Positions 20,696-28,926 of a DNA stretch of 64,000 bases are shown here, in pieces. The stretch comes from Tateyamaria sp. syn59. Its GTDB lineage: Bacteria > Pseudomonadota > Alphaproteobacteria > Rhodobacterales > Rhodobacteraceae. Position 1 is the stretch's first letter. Each line of letters opens with the position of its first letter. Position numbers and translations under genes: made by a program. Where the stretch lies: contig NZ_VCBA01000005.1 in the NCBI RefSeq assembly GCF_007995245.1, positions 186,001-250,000 of the forward strand, written 5' to 3'. The notes under the pieces were generated by a model. That model did not search any database. It was given only the letters and a program-made list of their open reading frames with translations, and was not told where the DNA came from.

Positions 20696-21514
20696 ATGAC
20701 TCGGCCCACACCCTTGACCGACCTTTGCGCACTCGCCCGGCACCGCGCTCGCGCCGATATGTCAGCGCTGTTTCTGCAAGAGGCAGCGCGCGATGAAGTG
20801 CAGGATCGGCTGATGATGGTTAACAAATCCTTTTCATCGGTGGGGATCGTCGCCGCTTTTCCACAGCTTTGGCAGAGGCAGTTGGAAAACGCGCATATCG
20901 TGGCCGAGCAGGAGATGCTGGACCTGTCGCCAGTGGCACATGACCTGGTGGTCCACAGTCTCGGGTTGCACTGGGCCAGTGATCCGGTCGGCCAACTGAT
21001 CCAGTGTCGCCGCGCGCTCAAGGCAGACGGGCTTTTGTTGGCTGTCGCACTTGGCGGTCAGACCCTGCACGAACTGCGCGCCTGTCTGGCCGAGGCCGAA
21101 GTGTCTGAAACCGGGGGGCTGTCACCGCGTGTCGCGCCCATGGCCGAAGTCCGCGATCTGGGCGCGCTGTTGCAACGGGCCGGTTTGGCGCTGCCCGTCG
21201 CCGACACGGTGCCCTTGCGGGTGCGGTACGATTCCATGTGGCACCTGATGCGCGACCTGCGCGCCATGGGAGAGACGAATGCGCTGAGCGCACGCAACAG
21301 AACCACGACGCGCCCTCGCATTATGAAACGAGCAGCCGACATTTATGCGGCAAATTACGCGAGCGAAGATGGCGGTATCCTTGCGACCTTTGAACTGATC
21401 GTGCTGACGGGGTGGGCGCCGGACGCCAGCCAGCAAAAGCCGTTGCGGCCGGGATCGGCGCAGGCACGTCTGGCGGATGCGTTGAAGACGGACGAAACGT
21501 CGCTGCCAGATTGA
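20696..21514 (+). CDS. NDUFAF5/BioC-like methyltransferase-fold protein
   Basis: 272 residues. The N-terminal pattern RHRARADMSALFLQEAARDE with VQDRLMMVNKSFSS matches NDUFAF5-type proteins, which in mitochondria hydroxylate an arginine of complex I subunit NDUFS7. DLVVHSLGLHWASDPVGQLI corresponds to the BioC/NDUFAF5 post-motif region, and LMRDLRAMGETNAL is typical near the C-terminal half. The glycine-rich SAM motif I is degenerate, replaced by a segment around SVGIVAAFPQLW, so methyl transfer is doubtful. A role in respiratory complex I maturation is inferred from family resemblance. Confidence 0.78.
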   Translation: MTRPTPLTDLCALARHRARADMSALFLQEAARDEVQDRLMMVNKSFSSVGIVAAFPQLWQRQLENAHIVAEQEMLDLSPVAHDLVVHSLGLHWASDPVGQLIQCRRALKADGLLLAVALGGQTLHELRACLAEAEVSETGGLSPRVAPMAEVRDLGALLQRAGLALPVADTVPLRVRYDSMWHLMRDLRAMGETNALSARNRTTTRPRIMKRAADIYAANYASEDGGILATFELIVLTGWAPDASQQKPLRPGSAQARLADALKTDETSLPD

Positions 21515-21568
21515 CGTGCACGCAAATCCGTTTATCTCACGTGCATTGGCGACCAGGAAGACACCCAG

Positions 21569-22630
21569 ATGCTCGACACAAGCAAAACAGCGACCCGTCC
21601 GGCCCATGCCGCAGACGACCATCCGGCCATCCCGCCGGCGCGCGTCGGCATCCTGCTGGCCAATCTGGGCACACCGGATGGGTACGACTACTGGTCGATG
21701 CGCCGCTATCTGAACGAGTTTTTGTCCGACAAGCGCGTGATCGACTACAGCGCTTGGATCTGGCAACCGCTCTTGCAGTTGATCATCCTGACGAAACGCC
21801 CGTTTTCATCGGGCGCGGCCTACAAGTCGATCTGGAACGAAGAGGCGGGCGAAAGCCCCCTGATGACAATCACAAAGGACCAGACGGCCAAGATCAAGGC
21901 CGCCATGCACGACAAATACGGCGATCAGGTGATGGTCGATTTCTGCATGCGCTACGGCAACCCGTCGACGAAGTCGAAAGTCCGCGAGATGGTCGAGGCG
22001 GGATGCCAGAAGATCCTGTTCTTCCCGCTCTACCCTCACTACGCCGGGGCGACGTCCGCGACGGCCAACGACCAGTTCTTTCGTGCGCTCATGGAAGAGA
22101 AGTGGCAGCCAACCACCCGGACGGTGCAGCCCTACTTCGAGCATCCGAAATACATCGAAGCGCTCGCGCAATCCATCGAACGCGCCTACGGCGCCATGGA
22201 TACGCGCCCGGACATCCTCGTGTGCAGCTACCACGGCGTGCCCCTGCGCTACCTTATGGAGGGCGATCCGTACCATTGCCAATGCCAGAAGACGACGCGC
22301 CTGTTGAAAGAGCGCCTTGGCTGGCAAGACACTGAGATCAAAACGACATTCCAGTCAAAATTCGGCCCGGAAGAGTGGCTGAAACCCTACACGGTCGAGG
22401 AAGTGGCGCGCCTGGCGGAAGCCGGGAAAAAGAACATCGCCGTATGCGCGCCCGCCTTTTCGGCTGATTGCATCGAGACGCTCGAAGAGATCAACGAAGA
22501 AATCAAAGAAAGCTTTGAGGAAGCGGGCGGCGAAACCTTCACCTATATCCCATGCCTGAACGACGATGACGCGCACATCGAAGCCTTGAATACGGTCATC
22601 GAGGAAAATCTGCGCGGCTGGTTGGACTGA
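21569..22630 (+). CDS. hemH: Ferrochelatase
   Basis: Inserts ferrous iron into protoporphyrin IX, the last step of haem synthesis. The 353-residue protein has GILLANLGTPDGYDYWSMRR at the start of the conserved domain, the active-site His222 in SYHGVPLRY and the Glu in PAFSADCIETLEE. About 20 extra N-terminal residues precede the domain, so a later start is possible but no better ribosome site was seen. A strong terminator follows 23 bases downstream. HemJ and HemW are encoded near the origin. Confidence 0.96.
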   Translation: MLDTSKTATRPAHAADDHPAIPPARVGILLANLGTPDGYDYWSMRRYLNEFLSDKRVIDYSAWIWQPLLQLIILTKRPFSSGAAYKSIWNEEAGESPLMTITKDQTAKIKAAMHDKYGDQVMVDFCMRYGNPSTKSKVREMVEAGCQKILFFPLYPHYAGATSATANDQFFRALMEEKWQPTTRTVQPYFEHPKYIEALAQSIERAYGAMDTRPDILVCSYHGVPLRYLMEGDPYHCQCQKTTRLLKERLGWQDTEIKTTFQSKFGPEEWLKPYTVEEVARLAEAGKKNIAVCAPAFSADCIETLEEINEEIKESFEEAGGETFTYIPCLNDDDAHIEALNTVIEENLRGWLD

Positions 22631-22653
22631 CGGCGCCGTACACACCCGCACGT

Positions 22654-22690
22654 AAAAAAGGCGGCTCGCAATGAGCCGCCTTTTTCTTTT
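22654..22690. terminator. Bidirectional intrinsic terminator after hemH
   Basis: GGCGGCTC (22660-22667) pairs with GAGCCGCC (22673-22680) around a 5-base loop. Flanking A6 (22654-22659) and T5 (22681-22685) extend the stem and supply a U-run on either strand. It ends hemH on + and the 59-residue gene (stop at 22706) on -. Confidence 0.88.
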
Positions 22691-22705
22691 CATATTGTAT
22701 AGGAC

Positions 22706-22885
22706 TTAGTCCGCAACAACGGCTGCAACTGCGATCAGGATCAGCAGGGGCAGAACAATGCCACCCGAAGAGCTACGAGTCTCTTCGACGATCACGGGTG
22801 CTTCGATGATCGGCTCGGCAGGTGCGCCAGCGAATGCGGTCGAAGCAGCAGCAGTCAGTGCAGCAGCGAGAACGAGTTTTTTCAT
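22706..22885 (-). CDS. Small membrane protein with signal peptide, 59 residues
   Basis: This gene is shorter than a usual ORF cut-off but well supported. ATG 22885 has an excellent ribosome site (GGAGGT, 6-base spacing), and the frame ends at TAA 22706. The product starts MKKLVLAAALTAAASTAFAG, a textbook signal peptide. An acidic linker (PAEPIIEAPVIVEETRSSSG) follows, then a C-terminal hydrophobic helix (GIVLPLLILIAVAAVVAD). Small proteins of this pattern are, from memory, common in Rhodobacteraceae, but no function is known to me. A membrane-anchored periplasmic peptide is inferred. Confidence 0.8.
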   Translation of the reverse strand: MKKLVLAAALTAAASTAFAGAPAEPIIEAPVIVEETRSSSGGIVLPLLILIAVAAVVAD

Positions 22886-23023
22886 ATTAACCTCCAGTTA
22901 CGCGCCCCAACAATTAGCGTTGGAACGCACCCAAGACTTACCTCGTGAGTCTGTGTAAACAGCAATACCGCGCGAATGCAAACCGTGTTTCAGGGACTTA
23001 GCCGCCGATCCGCCGCAATGTCG

Positions 23024-23617
23024 TCAAATAAGCAACACTTGCGTACCGACGTTCGCCATCTCGTACAGCTCTTCGATATGCTCGTTGTACAGCCCGATGC
23101 AGCCGTTCGAGGACTTGCGGCCAATCTTGCGCGTATCGTGCGTGCCGTGGATCCGGTAATACGTCCAGCTCAGGTGCAGTGACCGCGTACCCAAAGGATT
23201 TTCCGGACCTGGGCCGATGTAGTCGGGCCATTCCGGGTTCCGCTTTTTCATGGACGGGGTGGGGCGCCAATCCGGCTCCGGATCTTTCAGAATCACACGG
23301 GTACGGCCGCGACGGGTCAGATCCTCGGTTAGCGGAACGCTGGACGGATACAGTTTGTAGATCGTTTCCGCCTCGTTCCAGTAGTGAACAGCACGGCTGT
23401 CGATATCAACGAGGATCGCACCGTTCTTGAGGTTGTCGAAATAGGGCTGCCATGCCAGCGACCGGAAGCTGGAGATGTTCCGGCGCACCGATTGGGACGG
23501 ATCGCGCGACGCTTGGCCCGCAGGAATGTTTTGCGCAAGCGCGGGCGCGCCGATCAGCGCGGCTGAGCCTGCCAAAAACGCGCGGCGGCTAGGGCTGTTG
23601 AAAGGTGATTTGGACAT
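23024..23617 (-). CDS. Exported L,D-transpeptidase (YkuD domain)
   Basis: 197 residues. The N-terminus has a twin-arginine-like signal (SPSRRAFLAGSAALIGAPAL), then a YkuD domain with His in YRIHGTHDTRKIG and the nucleophile Cys in SSNGCIGLYNEHIEEL. Such enzymes form 3-3 peptidoglycan cross-links or attach proteins to the wall in the periplasm. ATG 23617 is chosen because it gives the signal peptide and follows GGAGAGG; the upstream extension is not protein-like. It diverges from the CAP lipoprotein gene. Confidence 0.9.
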   Translation of the reverse strand: MSKSPFNSPSRRAFLAGSAALIGAPALAQNIPAGQASRDPSQSVRRNISSFRSLAWQPYFDNLKNGAILVDIDSRAVHYWNEAETIYKLYPSSVPLTEDLTRRGRTRVILKDPEPDWRPTPSMKKRNPEWPDYIGPGPENPLGTRSLHLSWTYYRIHGTHDTRKIGRKSSNGCIGLYNEHIEELYEMANVGTQVLLI

Positions 23618-23789
23618 TGAATGCCTCTCCGATGATGTTTTCCTGCCAGTTCCGTGAAAATTATTGCGTGAATGTCGCAATCGCAAATCAAACAGATGTC
23701 ATCTATGCAGCATCACGCCGATGTGGGTTTGTAATGCAACGTCCAAGCGGCTATCGAGTTTCAAACAACAACAGCGATGTACTGCAAAG

Positions 23790-24437
23790 ATGCGTTTTTT
23801 CCCGGTTCTTCTGGTCGCGATGCTGACCCTTGCTGCGTGTGGCGCCCCTCAGGCTCCGACCCTTGGCGAAGATGGTCGCCCCCTTCCGCAACTGTACCGT
23901 ATCCGCGGCGGCGACACCGCCAAGCTGCAGTTCCGTATGCTCGATTCGGTCAATGCCCTGCGCAGCGCGCAAGGTGCAGCACCTGTCGAACTTGATCCAC
24001 AACTGAACGCAGCAGCGGCAACACATGCGCGCGACATGTCGGTACAAAACCGGCCATGGCACTTTGGATCCGATGGATCATCGCCCATCGACCGGCTGCA
24101 ACGTGTTGGCTATGGCGGCAAGCTGATCGGCGAAAACATTTCGGAATCATACGAGACCGAGTTGGAGACGCTCGCCGCATGGATGGAACAGCCTGACACG
24201 CGTCGCACAATCCTGTCGCCGCAGGCGCGCGATATGGGCTTTGCCTGGTTTCAAGAACAGAACGGCAAGATCTGGTGGACGATGGTGATGGGCAACCCCG
24301 ACACGGCTCCGCTTGTCCCCGAGGCAAATCCGTCCGCGACGCGATTGGTACCGCCCGATCCTGTCGAAGGTGCCGCTGAAACAGCCAGCGATGACACCGA
24401 TGAGGACGTCACGATCATCACGACACCTGCAACCTGA
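23790..24437 (+). CDS. CAP/SCP domain lipoprotein
   Basis: 215 residues. The start MRFFPVLLVAMLTLAAC is a lipoprotein signal with Cys17 as the lipidated residue. A CAP/SCP (allergen V5-like) domain follows from about 45: MLDSVNALRSAQGAAPVELD, THARDMSVQNRPWHFGSDG, GENISESY and GFAWFQEQNGKIWWTMVMG. Bacterial CAP proteins are exported, with roles in binding, cell wall or protein processing that vary and are mostly unknown. The C-terminal 30 residues are acidic and low-complexity. L,D-transpeptidase genes flank it on both sides. Confidence 0.85.
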   Translation: MRFFPVLLVAMLTLAACGAPQAPTLGEDGRPLPQLYRIRGGDTAKLQFRMLDSVNALRSAQGAAPVELDPQLNAAAATHARDMSVQNRPWHFGSDGSSPIDRLQRVGYGGKLIGENISESYETELETLAAWMEQPDTRRTILSPQARDMGFAWFQEQNGKIWWTMVMGNPDTAPLVPEANPSATRLVPPDPVEGAAETASDDTDEDVTIITTPAT

Positions 24438-24938
24438 TCAGGGATTGATCTGGATCGGGGTGCCATTTCGCACCATCGCATAGACATCTTCCATCTCGCG
24501 GTTGGTCACTGCAATACACCCCCAGGTCCAATCCTCGCGCTTGCGTTTGAACGGGCTGGATTCCCCATGAATGAAAATATCACCACCGGGCGGCTTGCCC
24601 AGCGCCGCCGCTTCCATCCGGTCGCGCGCGTTGGGATACGAGATGCCAAGCGATAGGTGGAAGCGGCTGTTCGGGTTGCGCCGGTCAATCAGGTAGGTGC
24701 CTTCGGGCGTGCGCCCGTCACCCTCGATGAACTTGTCACCGATAGGAGCAAACCCAAGGTCGATGTCGTAATCCTTGAGCACCTTGTCATCATGCAGCAG
24801 GTACATGCGCCGCGCATCCTTGTTCACGATGATATAGGTGACGTCAGGGCCGCGATATGTCTTGAACTTGCTGGAAGACGAACAGGCGCCCAAGCTCATG
24901 GCCGCCGCTCCGCCCATCATCAGATGTCTGCGTTTCAT
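24438..24938 (-). CDS. Lipoprotein L,D-transpeptidase (YkuD domain)
   Basis: 166 residues. The start MKRRHLMMGGAAAMSLGAC is a lipoprotein signal with the lipobox Cys at 19. The YkuD domain includes DYDIDLGFAPIGDKFIEGDG, PEGTYLIDRRNPNS, His in IFIHGESSPF and the nucleophile Cys in WTWGCIAVTNREM. It probably modifies or cross-links peptidoglycan at the membrane. Its stop directly abuts that of the convergent CAP gene. It is distinct in sequence from the YkuD protein at 23024-23617. Confidence 0.9.
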   Translation of the reverse strand: MKRRHLMMGGAAAMSLGACSSSSKFKTYRGPDVTYIIVNKDARRMYLLHDDKVLKDYDIDLGFAPIGDKFIEGDGRTPEGTYLIDRRNPNSRFHLSLGISYPNARDRMEAAALGKPPGGDIFIHGESSPFKRKREDWTWGCIAVTNREMEDVYAMVRNGTPIQINP

Positions 24939-25043
24939 GAAAGTCCTGTCCCAATAGATCGTTTTTGTATTTGCTCGGAAAATACCACGACCGGCAGCGT
25001 CCGGCCTAGCGGCATTTTGCCCGGCCAGATCACCAGCGCGTGA

Positions 25044-25811
25044 TCACTTGTCCCGCAGTTTCGCTTCGATCTGGTCCAGACGCTTGATCACCTCGTCGCG
25101 GTAGCTGTCAGTTGCCGCGTTCGATTCCTCTGCGTGTGCGTCCTGCATCGAATTCACGATCAAACCGACCAGCAGGTTCACCACGGCAAAGGTGGTTACC
25201 ATGATAAAGGGCACGAAAAAGAGCCAGGCGTATGGGTACACCTCCATCACGGGACGGACGATGCCCATGGACCACGATTCGAGCGTCATGATCTGGAAGA
25301 GCGAATACGCGCTGCGCCCCAAATCCCCAAACCAATCGGGGAAGCTACTGGAAAAGAGTTTCGTCGCCATCACAGCGCCGATGTAAAAGATCAGCGCCAT
25401 CAACAGGAACACGCTGCCCATGCCGGGCAAGGCGGTTACGAACCCTTCGACCACACGGCGTAGGCTGGGCGCCACTGACACAACGCGCAACACACGTAGA
25501 ATGCGCAAAGCCCGCAGAACCGACAGCCCACCCTGACTTGGCACAAGCGCGATGGCCACGATGACAAAGTCAAAGATGTTCCACCCATTCCGGAAAAAGC
25601 TGCCACGATAGGCGATGAGCTTCAGGATGATCTCGACCGTGAAAATCCCAAGGCAGACACGGTCAATCGCGATGATCAGCCCACCAGCGACCGACATTGC
25701 CGCCTGCGAGGTCTCAAGCCCCAGTGTGATAGCGTTCAGAACAATGATCGCAATGATTGCATTCGTGACGCGCGGGCTTTCCAGCCATCGGGCGAGGGTG
25801 GTCCGGTCCAT
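25044..25811 (-). CDS. Voltage-gated sodium channel (BacNav, NavAb-like)
   Basis: 255 residues in the single-domain six-helix layout: S1 about 17-35, S2 43-66, S3 78-92, S4 97-120 with Arg100, Arg103, Arg106 and Arg109, S5 128-150, S6 195-222. The pore loop carries TLESWSMGIVRP (176-187), the selectivity filter of the bacterial sodium channel NavAb, and a C-terminal coiled coil (DEVIKRLDQIEAKLRDK) follows. Four subunits should form a sodium-selective channel. The gene starts 12 bases after the RNA methyltransferase stop. Roles proposed for BacNav channels include motility, chemotaxis and pH homeostasis; none is shown here. Confidence 0.93.
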   Translation of the reverse strand: MDRTTLARWLESPRVTNAIIAIIVLNAITLGLETSQAAMSVAGGLIIAIDRVCLGIFTVEIILKLIAYRGSFFRNGWNIFDFVIVAIALVPSQGGLSVLRALRILRVLRVVSVAPSLRRVVEGFVTALPGMGSVFLLMALIFYIGAVMATKLFSSSFPDWFGDLGRSAYSLFQIMTLESWSMGIVRPVMEVYPYAWLFFVPFIMVTTFAVVNLLVGLIVNSMQDAHAEESNAATDSYRDEVIKRLDQIEAKLRDK

Positions 25812-25823
25812 ATGTCGTCTCCT

Positions 25824-27053
25824 TCACGCGGCGATATGGGCCAAACGGAAGGCACCGACAAGTTCCACATGGGCAGACCAGCGGAACTGATCCACCGGCT
25901 GCACCCAATCCAGCACATATCCGGCTTTGCACAAGGTTTCGGCATCCCGCGCAAAAGTTTGCGGGTTGCAGGAGACATGCGCGATCACGGGCACCTGGGC
26001 ACGGGCCAATTCGGCCATCTGCGCAGCCGCACCTGCGCGCGGCGGGTCGATGACAACCGCATCAAACTTGGACAGTTCGTCGGGAAGAAGCGGGCGACGA
26101 AACAGATCGCGCGTTTCCGTTGTGACGCGCTTCAAGCCCGTGGCGCCACGCCACCCGGCATCCAGGGCGGCCATCATGTCGCGATCCCCTTCGACTGCAT
26201 GCACCTCAGACGTCTCGGCCAAGGGCAGGGCGAAAGTGCCACAGCCTGCAAACAGGTCGGCCACCTTCTTTGCCGGGCCGACAACATCGCGAACGAAGTC
26301 CGTGAGCGTCTGTTGACCATGCGCGGTCGCCTGCAAAAACGCACCGGCAGGCGGCACGACGCGCGCAACCCCCACCGGTTGAGCGGGAGGCACGCGCATG
26401 CCAATCTGCTCATCCTCCCATGTCAGTCGCGCAATCCGGTGCTGTTCACACAATCCAGCCAAGGCCACCCGCAACGGGCCGTCCAACGGCTTCCCGCCAG
26501 ACACCGCGATATCGAGCCCTTCGGCTGAGTCAGTCACCGTGATCGACAGCGCGGCCTTGCGGCTCGCACCGGCCACGGCAAGCTCTTCGCACAAAGGCAA
26601 CGCCGCGCGTACGGTCGGTGTGACCAGAATACAATTCGGGACCGCAATGATGGTATCGGACTTGCGCCCGTGAAACCCGGCCATCGCACCCTTCTTTGTC
26701 CGTCGTGCGGCGAACGTGGCGCGGCGTCGGGAGTGGCTGGGGGACGTGACAGTGGGACGCGTATCAGTCTCTAAACTTGCGATTTTTAGCGCATTTGTGA
26801 CAATGTCCCGCTTCCAATCCGACACCAGTGCATCAGACGCATGTTGCATCTGACAGCCTCCGCACGACCGGAAGTGCGTGCAAGGAGGTGCGACGCGATC
26901 AGGCGACGGCGTGTCAATCCGAACCTCTGTCAGAAGTGCACCGTCCAACACACCACTCACGACTTCGCCGGGCAAGGTCATCGGGGCAAAGATGGGGCCC
27001 GATGCAATTCCATCGCCTTGCTGCCCCAGTCGTTTAATCGTCACCGTTGTCAT
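25824..27053 (-). CDS. TrmA/RlmD-family RNA uracil-C5 methyltransferase
   Basis: 409 residues. An iron-sulfur cluster motif (Cys58, Cys64 and Cys67 in CTHFRSCGGCQMQH) and a TRAM-like N-terminus are followed by a Rossmann methyltransferase domain (VADLFAGCGTFALPLAE) and the catalytic Cys362 in HVSCNPQTFARD. The family methylates uracil C5 in 23S rRNA or tRNA; which RNA this member acts on is not decidable from sequence. ATG 27053 begins MTTVTIKRLG, the TRAM start; a longer frame upstream runs into the ABC gene. Confidence 0.88.
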   Translation of the reverse strand: MTTVTIKRLGQQGDGIASGPIFAPMTLPGEVVSGVLDGALLTEVRIDTPSPDRVAPPCTHFRSCGGCQMQHASDALVSDWKRDIVTNALKIASLETDTRPTVTSPSHSRRRATFAARRTKKGAMAGFHGRKSDTIIAVPNCILVTPTVRAALPLCEELAVAGASRKAALSITVTDSAEGLDIAVSGGKPLDGPLRVALAGLCEQHRIARLTWEDEQIGMRVPPAQPVGVARVVPPAGAFLQATAHGQQTLTDFVRDVVGPAKKVADLFAGCGTFALPLAETSEVHAVEGDRDMMAALDAGWRGATGLKRVTTETRDLFRRPLLPDELSKFDAVVIDPPRAGAAAQMAELARAQVPVIAHVSCNPQTFARDAETLCKAGYVLDWVQPVDQFRWSAHVELVGAFRLAHIAA

Positions 27054-27093
27054 GCTGAACGGCCTACCCGGATCGGTCAGGGGGCAAAAGAGG

Positions 27094-28926
27094 TTATTCG
27101 GCGGCCTGCGTGCTGATGAACCCGCCAGACTGTCGTTGCCAATAGCGCGCGTATAGACCGCCCTTTGCCAGCAACGCATCATGCGCGCCTTCTTCGACAA
27201 TGCGGCCGCGGTCCATGACGACGATGCGGTCCATCTCGGTCAGCGTGGACAGTCGGTGGGCAATGGCAAGTACAGTCTTGCCGTCCATCACACGCGACAG
27301 GGCGGATTGAATAGACGCCTCCACCTCGCTGTCGAGCGCGCTTGTCGCTTCGTCCAGAACCAAGATCGGCGCGTCCTTGAGTATGGCGCGGGCCAGGGCA
27401 ATGCGCTGTCGCTGCCCGCCGGACAATTTCACACCGCGCTCGCCAAGATGCGCGTCATAGCCCTTGCGCCCTTTGTGGTCCTGCAGCTCAAGAATAAAAT
27501 CATGCGCCTCCGCCTTTTGGGCGGCGGCAATCATGTCCGCTTCGGAGGCGTTTGGCCGACCATAGAGGATGTTCTCACGGGCCGAGCGATTGAACATCGC
27601 CGTTTCTTGCGTGACCATCCCGATGTTGTGGCGCAGGGTGTCCTGGGTCACGTGGTTGATGTCGTGCCCGTCAATCAGAACACGGCCACTTTCGCCTTCG
27701 TAGAGACGCAAAAGCAAGGACACCAGCGTGGATTTGCCAGCACCCGAGGCGCCCACGATCCCGACCTTTTCACCGGGAGCAATGCGCAGCGACACGCCAT
27801 TGATCCCCCCAGTGTCGCGCCCATAACTGAAGCCCAGATCGTCAAACACCACTTCGCCCGCAACATCGCCAAGGGATATGGCATCCTCTGCGTCCTGCAC
27901 GCGCGTCCGGGGCGTGAGCGTGCGCATGCCATCTTCGATCTCGCCTACATTGGAATAAATGGCCATCAGCGTGAAACTGACCCAACCTGTCATCTGTGCG
28001 ATCCGGATCGCAATGGCGCCCGACGCAACGATGTCGCCCGGCGTGGCGATGCCCTGGCGCCACATCAGGATCGTCCCGCCCAAAAGCAGGACAGGCAGAA
28101 TCCCCGCCAGCGTCATCAATGCAAACCGGAAGCCTGCCGATAGAATGCCGAAATCAACGGCCGTTTTGCGGAAACTGCGCATGGCAGTCAGTGCCGCCTG
28201 ATCCTCGTGATCATCGTGGGCGAACAACTTGACGGTCTTGATGTTGGTGATCGTATCGACCACCTGGCCAGACACCATTGCACGAGCGGCAGCACGGGCT
28301 GCGGACCGTTTGCGGATGCGCGGGAGGTACCAGCGGATCAATGCAAAATACGCAACCAGCCAGACCGCAAACCCGATTGCGACGCGCCAGTCGATGGCCA
28401 GCAAAAGCACAATGGAACCCGCAAGCGAGGCCAGCGCAAAGGCAACCACGTTGATGAATTCCGACACCACATCGGTAACGGCACGCGCGGCCTGCATCTG
28501 CTTTTGAGCAATGCGCCCCGCAAAGTCGTCGTCAAAGAAAGTGACGGATTGGCCAAGCGTCCAACGGTGCAGCCGCGACAGGACCAGCGGGTTCACATTT
28601 GGCTGCACAATGATCGAGTTGGTTGCCGAACTCAGACCAAAGAGAAGTGGCCGCGCGATCAGAAAAAACGCCAGTGCGCCTGCGATAAGGCCAACGTTAG
28701 AGACGGAAAAGAACCCGTCGGGACCAAGCTGAACCGTCGCGTCAATCACCCTGCCAAGGATCAGCGCCGTACCGGCCTCAAGCGCGCCTGCTGCAGCAGA
28801 ACAGAACGCAGCCAGCCAAAGTGCAGGCCATGCACCGGACAGGCACCACCGCATGAAAGGCCACAGCGCCTGCGGCGGCGGCCCCTCTGCCTTGCGAAAG
28901 GAATTGATCCAGTTGGAAATCTTCAC
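27094..28926 (-). CDS. ABC exporter subunit (membrane domain plus ATPase), second of pair
   Basis: 610 residues in the type I exporter (MsbA/MdlB-like) layout: an ABC transmembrane domain to about 330 with six predicted helices, then an ATPase with Walker A at 392-400 (GASGAGKST), signature LSGGQRQRIALARAIL, Walker B ILVLDEATSALDSE and the H-loop IAHRLSTL. Both nucleotide sites look intact. It starts inside the stop of the next exporter gene (ATGA), so the two probably form a heterodimer. The substrate is unknown; lipid, peptide or drug export are all possible. Confidence 0.88.
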   Translation of the reverse strand: MKISNWINSFRKAEGPPPQALWPFMRWCLSGAWPALWLAAFCSAAAGALEAGTALILGRVIDATVQLGPDGFFSVSNVGLIAGALAFFLIARPLLFGLSSATNSIIVQPNVNPLVLSRLHRWTLGQSVTFFDDDFAGRIAQKQMQAARAVTDVVSEFINVVAFALASLAGSIVLLLAIDWRVAIGFAVWLVAYFALIRWYLPRIRKRSAARAAARAMVSGQVVDTITNIKTVKLFAHDDHEDQAALTAMRSFRKTAVDFGILSAGFRFALMTLAGILPVLLLGGTILMWRQGIATPGDIVASGAIAIRIAQMTGWVSFTLMAIYSNVGEIEDGMRTLTPRTRVQDAEDAISLGDVAGEVVFDDLGFSYGRDTGGINGVSLRIAPGEKVGIVGASGAGKSTLVSLLLRLYEGESGRVLIDGHDINHVTQDTLRHNIGMVTQETAMFNRSARENILYGRPNASEADMIAAAQKAEAHDFILELQDHKGRKGYDAHLGERGVKLSGGQRQRIALARAILKDAPILVLDEATSALDSEVEASIQSALSRVMDGKTVLAIAHRLSTLTEMDRIVVMDRGRIVEEGAHDALLAKGGLYARYWQRQSGGFISTQAAE

